35,679 bases of DNA from a virus, in IMG/VR virus record IMGVR_UViG_3300036944_001650, positions 1 through 35,679 of that record; one strand, 5' to 3'. Both the position numbers and the translations under genes were made by a program. This document shows, piece by piece, positions 14,221 through 20,719 of this stretch (position 1 is its first letter; the number at the start of each line of letters is the position of its first letter). The notes beneath the pieces were generated by a model. That model had not been told where the DNA came from, ran no database searches, and was given only the letters and a program-made list of their open reading frames with translations.

Positions 14221-14939
14221 AGCCCCGCGCGTCCAGCCCCTCGAAATACAGCCGCGCCGAGCAAGGCCGCGCCTACCGCCTGCGGCCGCCTGCCGCCGGC
14301 GGGCACGGCAAGCTGCTCAGCACCCTGCAAAAGGCCCGGCTGAATATCCTGGCAAAGCAGGCCTTCGAACGGCTGGACGCCATGGGCCTGATCGACTCCG
14401 GCGTCACGCTCACCGCGTGGCGCCGGGGCGAGCAGGAAAAGGCCACCGGCATCGCCTCGCTCACGGAGTGCCGCAACTCTCACTTCCGCCCGCTCATGGC
14501 CCATTTCCTCGCCGCCGCCGGCATGGAAGACAAGGCCTTCAAAACTTCGATGCGGACCGGCCGGGTCAAGGACCACGGTCCCACGGAGGACACCCAAGAG
14601 GCCCGCGAGATGTGGCGGACCAAGATCATGATGGAGCTGCTGGCCCACGGCCGCCGCTGCGATGCCGCCAGCCCGGACTTCGATCCCGCCATCGCCGCCG
14701 TGGTCATGGAGAAGGGGATCATCACCGCCGCCTACATCGTCCAGATCGCCAAGTTTCAAAACAAGGGCAAGGACCTCGCGACCCTGCCCGCCGACAAGCT
14801 CCGGCAGATCTTCTACACCTGCCGTAACCGCATCTCGGCCCGCGAAGGCCGAGGAAAGACCGCGGACCGCAACAAGAGCCAGAAGGCGAAATCCAAGAAT
14901 CCACCGACCGAAACCGAGGACACCACCGACCGCCGATGA
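14217..14939 (+). CDS. Early protein of unknown function (240 aa)
   Basis: A 240-residue basic, helical protein. Visible features are an N-terminal Tyr/Arg-rich stretch (PSKYSRAEQGRAYRLRPPA), a long helix (LQKARLNILAKQAFERLDAM), a segment ECRNSHFRPLMAHFLAAAG with an HTH-like look, and a Lys-rich tail (KTADRNKSQKAKSKNPPTE). The placement resembles that of Mu-like early regulators (GemA/Gp16), but the GemA motifs are not there, so I leave it unassigned. Confidence 0.55.
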   Translation: MKPRASSPSKYSRAEQGRAYRLRPPAAGGHGKLLSTLQKARLNILAKQAFERLDAMGLIDSGVTLTAWRRGEQEKATGIASLTECRNSHFRPLMAHFLAAAGMEDKAFKTSMRTGRVKDHGPTEDTQEAREMWRTKIMMELLAHGRRCDAASPDFDPAIAAVVMEKGIITAAYIVQIAKFQNKGKDLATLPADKLRQIFYTCRNRISAREGRGKTADRNKSQKAKSKNPPTETEDTTDRR

Positions 14940-15373
14940 AACTCCCGAAGCTCACCCTCATCCGCAACGGCGCGGACGCGCACACCGCCCTGGTGGAGAT
15001 CGCCCCCGGCCAGTATGCCGCGCCCGGCGTTCATCCCTCCGATGTCCCGCGCTACGGCCTGGTCCGCCTGATGCGGCAGCCGGATGGCACCTATGCCCCG
15101 GTCCTGAAGCACCACGGCCAGTGGATGCGCTGCGGCGCGGAGCTGCTGAAGAACTGCGGTCTGGAAGCGCTGCCGCTCCGTACCTTCTACCGCCTGATCA
15201 ATGCCGGCTTCGTCAAGAAGTCCCGGCCTTCGCCCAATGTCATCCTCGTCGACCTCGGTTCCTTGGTTGATCACATCGAAGCCTCCGCCGATCCGGAGTT
15301 CTGGACGCCGGACCGCATGAAGCAATTCCGCCAGGCCGAGGACTGGATCGGCGCGAAAGGAGTCCAGCCATGA
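14936..15373 (+). CDS. Early protein with possible excisionase-like HTH (145 aa)
   Basis: A 145-residue protein. An N-terminal beta-rich half (PKLTLIRNGADAHTALVEIA) is followed by LPLRTFYRLINAGFVKKSRP and VILVDLGSLVDHIEAS, which has the order of a winged helix of the excisionase/MerR type: helix, turn, recognition helix, then a strand and an L..L..H helix. The AGGACACCAC leader is 15 bases upstream, further than usual. DNA binding is inferred only. Confidence 0.55.
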   Translation: MKLPKLTLIRNGADAHTALVEIAPGQYAAPGVHPSDVPRYGLVRLMRQPDGTYAPVLKHHGQWMRCGAELLKNCGLEALPLRTFYRLINAGFVKKSRPSPNVILVDLGSLVDHIEASADPEFWTPDRMKQFRQAEDWIGAKGVQP

Positions 15374-15564
15374 GCGCGACCACCGAGACCTTCCACCTGG
15401 ATCTCGGCGGCGACCGCGTTGCCGAGATCGTCATCCGCGTGATCGAGGCCCCGCTGCCCACCCCGCTGGAGAAGTCCACCGTCCGCAAACCGACCCTCCG
15501 TGAGATGGACGAGGTCGCCGCCGCGCTCTCCCGCCGCGCTTGGTTTTTCCCCACCGCTCCATGA
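15370..15564 (+). CDS. Small early protein, unknown (64 aa)
   Basis: A 64-residue protein with a beta-like first half (FHLDLGGDRVAEIVIRVIEA) and a helical second half (LREMDEVAAALSRRAWFFPT). It overlaps both neighbours by ATGA. No family recognised. Confidence 0.5.
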   Translation: MSATTETFHLDLGGDRVAEIVIRVIEAPLPTPLEKSTVRKPTLREMDEVAAALSRRAWFFPTAP

Positions 15565-15800
15565 TCGCGAAACCCTCCTGCCCTCTGCACGGTGCCACCA
15601 TGCTCCACGTCCGGCAGCACGCCGGCCGGGAATGGTGGCACTGTTCCAAGTGCTCCGCGGAGATCGACGAGCCGACCGACGCCGCGGATGCCGCCTCGCC
15701 GGGCTTCGCCGGGGGTCAGGACGCGTCATTTGCCGGTGACGCGACACTCGACCCGCTTCCGGGCATCGCCGCTCCTGAGCGCGATTTTCGCGACCTTTGA
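15561..15800 (+). CDS. Small zinc-ribbon protein (79 aa)
   Basis: A 79-residue protein. C6 and H9 (SCPLHGATM) with CSKC (residues 28-31) form a likely zinc site of the small phage zinc-ribbon type (CPxHG ... WWHCSKC). The C-terminal 45 residues are acidic and probably disordered. Small zinc ribbons of this kind bind nucleic acid or proteins; no specific role can be given. Confidence 0.55.
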   Translation: MIAKPSCPLHGATMLHVRQHAGREWWHCSKCSAEIDEPTDAADAASPGFAGGQDASFAGDATLDPLPGIAAPERDFRDL

Positions 15801-15825
15801 TTCTCGACCCCGAGAGGACACCACC

Positions 15826-16305
15826 ATGACCACCAAGACACGCACCATGAAAGCCAGCGACCTCGCCTTCCCCGACACCGCGGAAGGCCGACTCATGCGC
15901 CGCTGCGACACCTACGCCCGCCGCGGCATCCTGCACTTCGCCGCGCCCGGCGAGATCCAGATCCGCGGACGGCACTATAGAGGAAGATTCGGCAGCCGCG
16001 TCTTCCGCGCCGCGGTCGAGATCCTCACCCGCCGCCGCTCCTGCCTGCGCTCGATCAAGGAGACCCGGAAGGGCAAGCCCTACGATGTCATCCTCGACTG
16101 CCCGAACTGCCGCCGCGAGGCCGAGGCCCGCGGCTGGCTCCGCGATCCCTCCCACTGCTCCGTCACCGAATGGCCCGCCGACGAGGCGGATGCCGAGGGC
16201 GAATGCACCGGCTGCGGCGCGCGTCGAGCTCAATCGGAATCCCGCCGGCGCGTGGTCCGCCCGGATCTCACCCAAGGACACGCCTTTCGGCGGCTACTGA
16301 AATGA
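15826..16305 (+). CDS. Zinc-binding early protein, unknown (159 aa)
   Basis: A 159-residue basic protein starting after a CGAGAGGACACCACC leader. The N-terminal 85 residues are helical and Arg-rich (AEGRLMRRCDTYARRGILHF, later RVFRAAVEILTRRRSCLRSI). A zinc ribbon follows, made from DCPNCRREAEARGW and GECTGCGARR, with further Cys/His between (DPSHCSV). Probably nucleic-acid binding; no named family recognised. Confidence 0.6.
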   Translation: MTTKTRTMKASDLAFPDTAEGRLMRRCDTYARRGILHFAAPGEIQIRGRHYRGRFGSRVFRAAVEILTRRRSCLRSIKETRKGKPYDVILDCPNCRREAEARGWLRDPSHCSVTEWPADEADAEGECTGCGARRAQSESRRRVVRPDLTQGHAFRRLLK

Positions 16306-16628
16306 GCAGCACCGCCACCACCGGCCGCACCTGGCGGCAGATCGCCCGCGGCATCATCGCCCCGGTCATCGCCGCGAACCAAGGGAAGTCCCGCAAGGAA
16401 CAGCGCAAGGCCCTGCGGGAAGCCTTCCCGCGCTACGGCAGTGCGACCCGCGGCCACGCTTACAAGATCTGGTGCGAGGAATGCGCCTTTGCCCTCCGCG
16501 AGCGCTCCCGCCGGTCCTACGTCCGCCACCAGGTCAAGCGCCCGGAAGACGTGATGCAAGTCATGCGCCCCTGGGCCGCGGAGCGCGGGCTGGTGGAAGT
16601 CACCGCCGTCCTCGACATCGACGACTGA
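16302..16628 (+). CDS. Basic early protein, unknown (108 aa)
   Basis: A 108-residue protein, very basic and helical (TWRQIARGIIAPVIAANQGK, then SRKEQRKALREAFPRYGSAT and a CEECAFALRERSRRSYVRHQ segment). It ends in an acidic VTAVLDIDD. It overlaps both neighbouring starts and stops. Function not recognised; the arginine content suggests DNA or RNA contact. Confidence 0.55.
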   Translation: MSSTATTGRTWRQIARGIIAPVIAANQGKSRKEQRKALREAFPRYGSATRGHAYKIWCEECAFALRERSRRSYVRHQVKRPEDVMQVMRPWAAERGLVEVTAVLDIDD

Positions 16629-16975
16629 TGAAAACGCAAACTCCACCTCGCCCGCGCCGGGTCGTCGGCCGGCACCGCGCCGTCCGCCTGGTCATCTTCG
16701 CCCTGGAAGAAGTCTATCAGGTCAGCGAGCAGGAGATCGTCGGTCCCGGCCGGCCCGCGGGCGCCGTCTGGGCTCGCCAGGTCGGCATGACCGCGCTGAT
16801 GGATCAATTCGGCTGCACCACCTCCTTCGCCGCCGAGGCATTCGGCCGCATCGACCACGGCACCGCCCTCCATGCCCGGCGCGCCGTGAAGATCCGCGCC
16901 GCGGCCAACCATTACTTCCGCGCTAAGATCCGGCAATTCCTCGCCCGCCTCGCCGAACTCCGCCGCGACCCATAA
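16628..16975 (+). CDS. Free-standing DnaA domain IV-like DNA-binding protein
   Basis: A 115-residue protein. Residues about 18-98 follow the DnaA C-terminal DNA-binding domain: ARQVGMTALMDQFG (49-62, equivalent to the AR..AMYL helix), TSFAAEAFGRIDHGTALHAR (65-84, the DnaA signature containing R-x-DH-x-T-x-x-HA), and a following RAVKIRAAANHYF helix. The AAA+ and domain I parts of DnaA are absent. It could bind DnaA-box-like DNA to recruit or block host replication initiation; replicative transposition depends on the host replisome. It is the last early gene, six bases before gpF. Confidence 0.72.
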   Translation: MKTQTPPRPRRVVGRHRAVRLVIFALEEVYQVSEQEIVGPGRPAGAVWARQVGMTALMDQFGCTTSFAAEAFGRIDHGTALHARRAVKIRAAANHYFRAKIRQFLARLAELRRDP

Positions 16976-16981
16976 CTCCCG

Positions 16982-18538
16982 ATGGCAAAATTCCTGACAG
17001 AACCCGTCCCGCACGAGGAAGGCGCGAAGTTCATCGCCGGCAAGCCGGCGCTCACCCGCCGCATCTTCGACCAGCTCGCCCCCGATCTCCAGGCCCGTGC
17101 CCTGGTCATCACCGGCGTCGAAGGCCTGGACGCCGTGGCCCGCGTCCGCGAGCTGCTGGCCGAGCTGCCCCGCGGCGGGGACTTCCGGGATCTCAAGGAC
17201 CGGATCAACGCCGAGCTGTCCCCCTGGCTGGTCGATCCGAATGCCGACGAGGACGAGCAGGCCAAGCAGCGCGCCGCCGCGAACCGCCGCGCCGAGCTAC
17301 TGCTCCGCATGCACGGCTGGCAGGCCTACGCCCGGACTCAGTACGAGCTCAACGAGGCCCATGCCGATGTCTTCCCCTACCGGCAATACCTTTCCAGCGA
17401 GGACAACCGCGTCCGCCCGCACCACGCCGCCCTGAACAAGAAGATCCTGCCCGCGAATCATCCCTTCTGGCTGAACCACACGCCGCCCTGGGAGTTCAAC
17501 TGCCGCTGCGATTGCGTGGTGCTCACCGCTGACGAGGTGGACGAGCTCAAGGCCGCGGAGGCGAACAAGCCCGAGGAAGACAAGCTCGTCATGCCCGAAG
17601 CCCAGCTCCGCGAGATCGAGCGGAACCAGCGGATCGTCAAGCCGGGCGGCCAGGGCTTCCTGGACATCCGCACCCCGCGCGAGCGGGACGGCAGCGGCTA
17701 CGAATGGCGGCCGGCGGAGGACGCGCTGTCCATCGACCAGATCCTGGACCGCTACACCCCGGCCGAGCGCCAAGCCTTCACCGACTTCGCCGCCGCGCAA
17801 AAGCTTGAAGACGGACGCACTTTGTTAGAGTGGTGGAAGGATGGCACCCCGGCCTCCGCCGCTCCGGTCAGGGGTCCGGCACCGGCACCGGCACCGGCCA
17901 TCCCTGCGCCGGCACCCGGCCCGGTCCCGGCCGCGCCCGTGCTGGCCACCCGCCAGACGCCGGTGTCGAAAGGTTTGCCGGTCAAAGCCACGGGCACCGT
18001 CGGGAAAGCCTGGAAGACCACCCTCGCGGAGATCGACAAGATCCATGACGATGGCATCCTCCCCGGCTTCCCCGCCACCCGTGCCGCGAAGGGCGCGAAC
18101 CATCTCGGCGTCTATCACCCCTCCAAGCGCAAGCTCGCCCTCAAGGACGGCGGTCCTTGGATGCACCTCACCGCCGCGCACGAGATCGGCCACTACCTCG
18201 ACCACCAGGCGCTCGGCACTCCCGGCCGCTACGCCAGCCAGCAGCCCGGTCACCCGGCCCATGCCGTGGTCGACCTCCTGCTCGGCTCTCCCACCGTCGC
18301 CGCTATCCGCGGCTCCGGCATCTCGCCGAAGCGCCGCGCCTATTTCACCAGCCGCGTGGAAGTCTGGGCACGCGCCTACGCCCAATTCATCGCCGAGGAA
18401 AGCGGGCAAGCGGATCTCTCCGCCGACCTCGTCCGGGTTTCCGCCAGCGTCGAGCCCTGGCGGCAATGGACCGCCGCCGAGTTCGCCCCCGCCCGCGCTG
18501 CGATCCGCGACATGTTCCAAAAGAAAGGATGGATGTAA
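16982..18538 (+). CDS. gpF/gp30 head morphogenesis protein fused to HEXXH metallopeptidase domain
   Basis: A 518-residue protein in three parts. Residues 1-185 are the MuF minor head domain, with VFPYRQYLSSEDNRVRPHHA, then NHPFWLNHTPPWEFNCRCDC, the family hallmark. Residues about 186-330 contain helices and then a Pro/Ala linker (295-322). Residues 340-518 are an added zincin-like domain: HLTAAHEIGHYLDH (H400, E401, H404) and a probable third ligand E460 in TSRVEVWARAYAQFIAEE. MuF proteins go with the DNA and in some temperate phages carry C-terminal toxin domains. This could be an effector injected with DNA or a maturation protease. The 56-residue next gene overlaps the stop. Confidence 0.8.
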   Translation: MAKFLTEPVPHEEGAKFIAGKPALTRRIFDQLAPDLQARALVITGVEGLDAVARVRELLAELPRGGDFRDLKDRINAELSPWLVDPNADEDEQAKQRAAANRRAELLLRMHGWQAYARTQYELNEAHADVFPYRQYLSSEDNRVRPHHAALNKKILPANHPFWLNHTPPWEFNCRCDCVVLTADEVDELKAAEANKPEEDKLVMPEAQLREIERNQRIVKPGGQGFLDIRTPRERDGSGYEWRPAEDALSIDQILDRYTPAERQAFTDFAAAQKLEDGRTLLEWWKDGTPASAAPVRGPAPAPAPAIPAPAPGPVPAAPVLATRQTPVSKGLPVKATGTVGKAWKTTLAEIDKIHDDGILPGFPATRAAKGANHLGVYHPSKRKLALKDGGPWMHLTAAHEIGHYLDHQALGTPGRYASQQPGHPAHAVVDLLLGSPTVAAIRGSGISPKRRAYFTSRVEVWARAYAQFIAEESGQADLSADLVRVSASVEPWRQWTAAEFAPARAAIRDMFQKKGWM

Positions 18539-18708
18539 TGAGCACGACCCAAGAACAAGCAAACGACATCGTCTCCGGCTACGAGGCCGGAGCCCTCACC
18601 GAAGATCAGGCCCTCGCGCAGTTGCAGACCCTCGGTGTGCATCCGCTGCACGCGGCGGAAATGCTCGCCGTCGCCCGCGGCGAAAGCGACGTGGAAGGGG
18701 AAGGCTAA
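18538..18708 (+). CDS. Small acidic protein coupled to gpF-metallopeptidase (56 aa)
   Basis: A 56-residue acidic, helical protein (QANDIVSGYEAGALTEDQAL, then LGVHPLHAAEMLAVARGESD). ATG 18538 overlaps the gpF stop as TAATG, with AAGAAAGGA upstream. Similar small helical proteins occur beside portal/MuF genes, and it might also be an inhibitor of the metallopeptidase domain. Neither role is shown by the sequence. Confidence 0.55.
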   Translation: MSTTQEQANDIVSGYEAGALTEDQALAQLQTLGVHPLHAAEMLAVARGESDVEGEG

Positions 18709-18714
18709 CGCTGA

Positions 18715-18793
18715 GCCGTCCCGATCGGATCAGCCGCCCTCAATGCCATGAGAAAATCTAACGTAACTACGGCTGAGTCCGATCGGGACCGGC
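18715..18793. repeat. Near-perfect 20-22 bp inverted repeat at left edge of the island
   Basis: The left arm GTCCCGATCGGATCAGCCG (18718-18736) pairs with CGGCTGA-g-TCCGATCGGGAC (18770-18789) with one bulged base, and the pairing can be extended outward by GCC/GGC with one more bulge. The 33-base loop holds the ATG of the following gene. It marks the point where the usual gpF-gpG adjacency is broken. No T-run follows, so it is not a simple terminator. Confidence 0.7.
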
Positions 18794-19002
18794 GTCTTGT
18801 TGTCGGTTGCCCGAAGCCACTGGACTGCCCGCACTGCGGAGCCATTGCGCGGCTCCACACCGACTGCCCGCGCCCGGTGGCCTACTGCCGCAACTGCTGC
18901 CCCGGCTCCGAACAATGGCCGCGGCAATACCGATCCACGCCACGCGAGGCCGTCCTCGCATGGAATGCTCTCGTCCGCGAAATCCGTTGGCTCAAGTCAT
19001 GA
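18748..19002 (+). CDS. Lar-like restriction-alleviation zinc protein (84 aa)
   Basis: An 84-residue protein. The core matches the Lar family: LDCPHCGAIARLH, then CPRPVAYCRNCCPG, then STPREAVLAWNALV, the family ending (eeA..aWN). Lar of Rac prophage relieves type I restriction by modulating the host enzyme; many phage relatives are untested. The ATG at 18748 lies in the loop of the inverted repeat without an SD, so the start is uncertain and initiation could depend on RNA structure. It overlaps the next gene by ATGA. Confidence 0.65.
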   Translation: MRKSNVTTAESDRDRRLVVGCPKPLDCPHCGAIARLHTDCPRPVAYCRNCCPGSEQWPRQYRSTPREAVLAWNALVREIRWLKS

Positions 19003-19391
19003 CCTCCGCCCTCAACAAAGCCGCCCGCGAAGCATCCGAGCGAGACCTCGACGGATGGGTTCTGACCAATGGCAACCCGCCCGGCCAGCGGACCGGCACG
19101 ATGCTGGTGATGGCGGACCGTGCCGGACGCCCCTACGCCATCGGCTGCGGAGACACCGAGCTGGAGGCTGCCAACGCGATGATGGCGGACATGACGCGGC
19201 GAGCCCGCGCATGGCTCAAGGCGCGGCGAGTGGTCCGCACCTGGCGCGATCACCTGCGAGCCGAGGCCGAGGATCGCCGGGCGGAAGAGTCCGCCGCGTT
19301 TCTGGCGTCCCGCAAATCTGGTCCCGACAACGATAAGGGTCTGGCGGTTGCGGACCCCAACCCAAGCGCCTCCAACGAAGATGGAAACTGA
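18999..19391 (+). CDS. Island protein, unknown (130 aa)
   Basis: A 130-residue protein with a beta-rich start (DGWVLTNGNPPGQRTGTMLV, then PYAIGCGDTELEAANAMMAD) and an Arg-rich helical second half (RARAWLKARRVVRTWRDHLR). Its tail is polar. It overlaps the Lar-like stop and the next start. No family recognised. Confidence 0.5.
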   Translation: MTSALNKAAREASERDLDGWVLTNGNPPGQRTGTMLVMADRAGRPYAIGCGDTELEAANAMMADMTRRARAWLKARRVVRTWRDHLRAEAEDRRAEESAAFLASRKSGPDNDKGLAVADPNPSASNEDGN

Positions 19392-19785
19392 ACCCCTGCC
19401 ACCGATGAACGGAACTTCTACAGATGAGCAATCGCCAGCACCCGCTGGTTCGAGGGCTGGCCTTTGGACGACTGAAGAGATCAGGACGCTGCGACTACTG
19501 GCGGGCAAAATCCCCGCGAAGGAGATCGCTCGCATCATGAAGCGAAGCTATCAGCGGCTTCACGACGTGGCCGCACGTCACGGGATCAAGTTGGCCATGC
19601 ACGGTGCCGACCATCATGCGTCAAAGTATCCCGATCTGATTGTCGAGATCACGCGCCGACTCAGTGAGGAGATCCCGGTTCTTTCCTACTCCCAAATTGG
19701 GAGAATTGTTGGAGTCCACCCCAAAACATTAGGCGATTGGTGCCGATTCGACAAACGAACAAGTGACGCCGTAAATCTACCATGA
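19381..19785 (+). CDS. Putative DNA-binding protein with two HTH units (134 aa)
   Basis: A 134-residue protein. After a polar N terminus, a Myb/SANT-like unit appears (WTTEEIRTLRLLAGKIPAKE, then IARIMKRSYQRLHDVAARHG). A second HTH follows near the C terminus (VLSYSQIGRIVGVHPKTLGD, then WCRFDKR). This arrangement suggests a site-specific regulator, perhaps of the neighbouring integrase island. Base composition is noticeably less GC-rich than in the phage structural genes. Confidence 0.6.
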   Translation: METEPLPPMNGTSTDEQSPAPAGSRAGLWTTEEIRTLRLLAGKIPAKEIARIMKRSYQRLHDVAARHGIKLAMHGADHHASKYPDLIVEITRRLSEEIPVLSYSQIGRIVGVHPKTLGDWCRFDKRTSDAVNLP

Positions 19786-20033
19786 GCCGTGGCAGCTACA
19801 TCCAATATGCGATTCCGCGCCGCGGCGGCGCTCCCTACATCTGGGATTGGGCTGACCAGCCGGAAACCCTGCGCCCCATGCTGCGCTATCTGGACATGTT
19901 CGACCACAACACCAAGGGCGGCTTCATCCGCTACCCTGACGGCCGGATTGAGCACCCTGACGGCCGGATTGAAAGTCCCTCGAACGCCAGTGATGTGCCG
20001 TGCGCCGATGCGCGACCATTGAAGCGCGACTGA
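19782..20033 (+). CDS. Small island protein with a 7-residue tandem repeat (83 aa)
   Basis: An 83-residue protein with a Trp/Tyr-rich N-terminal part (YIQYAIPRRGGAPYIWDWAD) and an exact duplication of PDGRIE (PDGRIEHPDGRIES) made by a 21-base tandem repeat at about 19933-19973. No family recognised. It overlaps the previous stop by ATGA. Confidence 0.5.
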   Translation: MSRGSYIQYAIPRRGGAPYIWDWADQPETLRPMLRYLDMFDHNTKGGFIRYPDGRIEHPDGRIESPSNASDVPCADARPLKRD

Positions 20034-20097
20034 AAAGCTTCTGAGCATCGGCACCATCTACTTGTTCATCCTCTTAATTTTGAATCAACAAACGACT

Positions 20098-20325
20098 ATG
20101 AAAAAACCAATCATCGAAGAAAACACACTGGAAAACGAACATCTCACCGCAACCATCTGGCAACAGGTGGAAGATGGAGTCGCTGAACAGGCGATCCACG
20201 CTCGGACATGGGACGGCGGCGACAACGCCAAGCTGATCGAACTGAAACAGGAAAACGGCTCGGTGCTGCTGAATGGCGAGACGATCCGCGAACTCTCGAA
20301 AATGCTGATCCGTTGGATTGGATGA
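20098..20325 (+). CDS. Small acidic island protein, unknown (75 aa)
   Basis: A 75-residue protein from ATG 20098 (an upstream in-frame TTG at 20062 is less likely). It has a Glu/Asn-rich start (KKPIIEENTLENEHLTATIW) and a C-terminal helix (GETIRELSKMLIRWIG). The 64 bases before it are AT-rich (CTTAATTTTGAATCAACAAA), unlike the rest of the window, and may contain a promoter, though no convincing -35/-10 pair with good spacing is visible. Function unknown. Confidence 0.5.
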   Translation: MKKPIIEENTLENEHLTATIWQQVEDGVAEQAIHARTWDGGDNAKLIELKQENGSVLLNGETIRELSKMLIRWIG

Positions 20326-20389
20326 ACGAAATAGGTGAGGCACGGGCGGACAACGCCGCTCCGCCGAAGCTACCGACTCAGTAACTACC

Positions 20390-20704
20390 ATGAAAACTAC
20401 GAAATCAAAACGCCCCGCCCGTTGCTCTCGACCGACTTGTTCTGCATTGGAGGATGCTCGCCACGATGGAAGGCGCAGCATCATCGCCAAGCTCGCTTAC
20501 TGGCACGGCGGACACAACGCCTCCGAGAACTCATGGGGGAGGCTTGGAATGCAGGTCGATACCGCTGACGACGAAGCAGTGGCGGAATACTTCTACAAGG
20601 AAATCTCCGCCGATGCCCGCAAGCCGCTCGAAGCGGAAATAGTGACGCTCAAAGCGCGTCTCTTTGATTTGCAGAACAGCCAATTATCCCAACCCGAAAC
20701 CTGA
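20390..20704 (+). CDS. Small island protein, unknown (104 aa)
   Basis: A 104-residue protein with a basic N terminus (KTTKSKRPARCSRPTCSALE), a middle segment IIAKLAYWHGGHNASENSWG, and a C-terminal coiled-coil-like helix (KPLEAEIVTLKARLFDLQNS). No family recognised. The 15 bases between its stop and the integrase suggest cotranscription. Confidence 0.5.
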   Translation: MKTTKSKRPARCSRPTCSALEDARHDGRRSIIAKLAYWHGGHNASENSWGRLGMQVDTADDEAVAEYFYKEISADARKPLEAEIVTLKARLFDLQNSQLSQPET

Positions 20705-20719
20705 TCCCGTTCGAATATC

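Noticed and set aside
7760-16982. Mor/C-type late activator and GemA/Gp16
   Set aside because: None of the early genes shows the Mor or GemA patterns by eye; a diverged version may hide among the unknowns.
18700-18810. attC-like integron recombination site next to the inverted repeat (GCTAAC on the left, GTTG on the right)
   Set aside because: The long inverted repeat with bulged bases recalls attC, but no matching GTTRRRY box faces the left AAC box and no second copy was found between the small genes.
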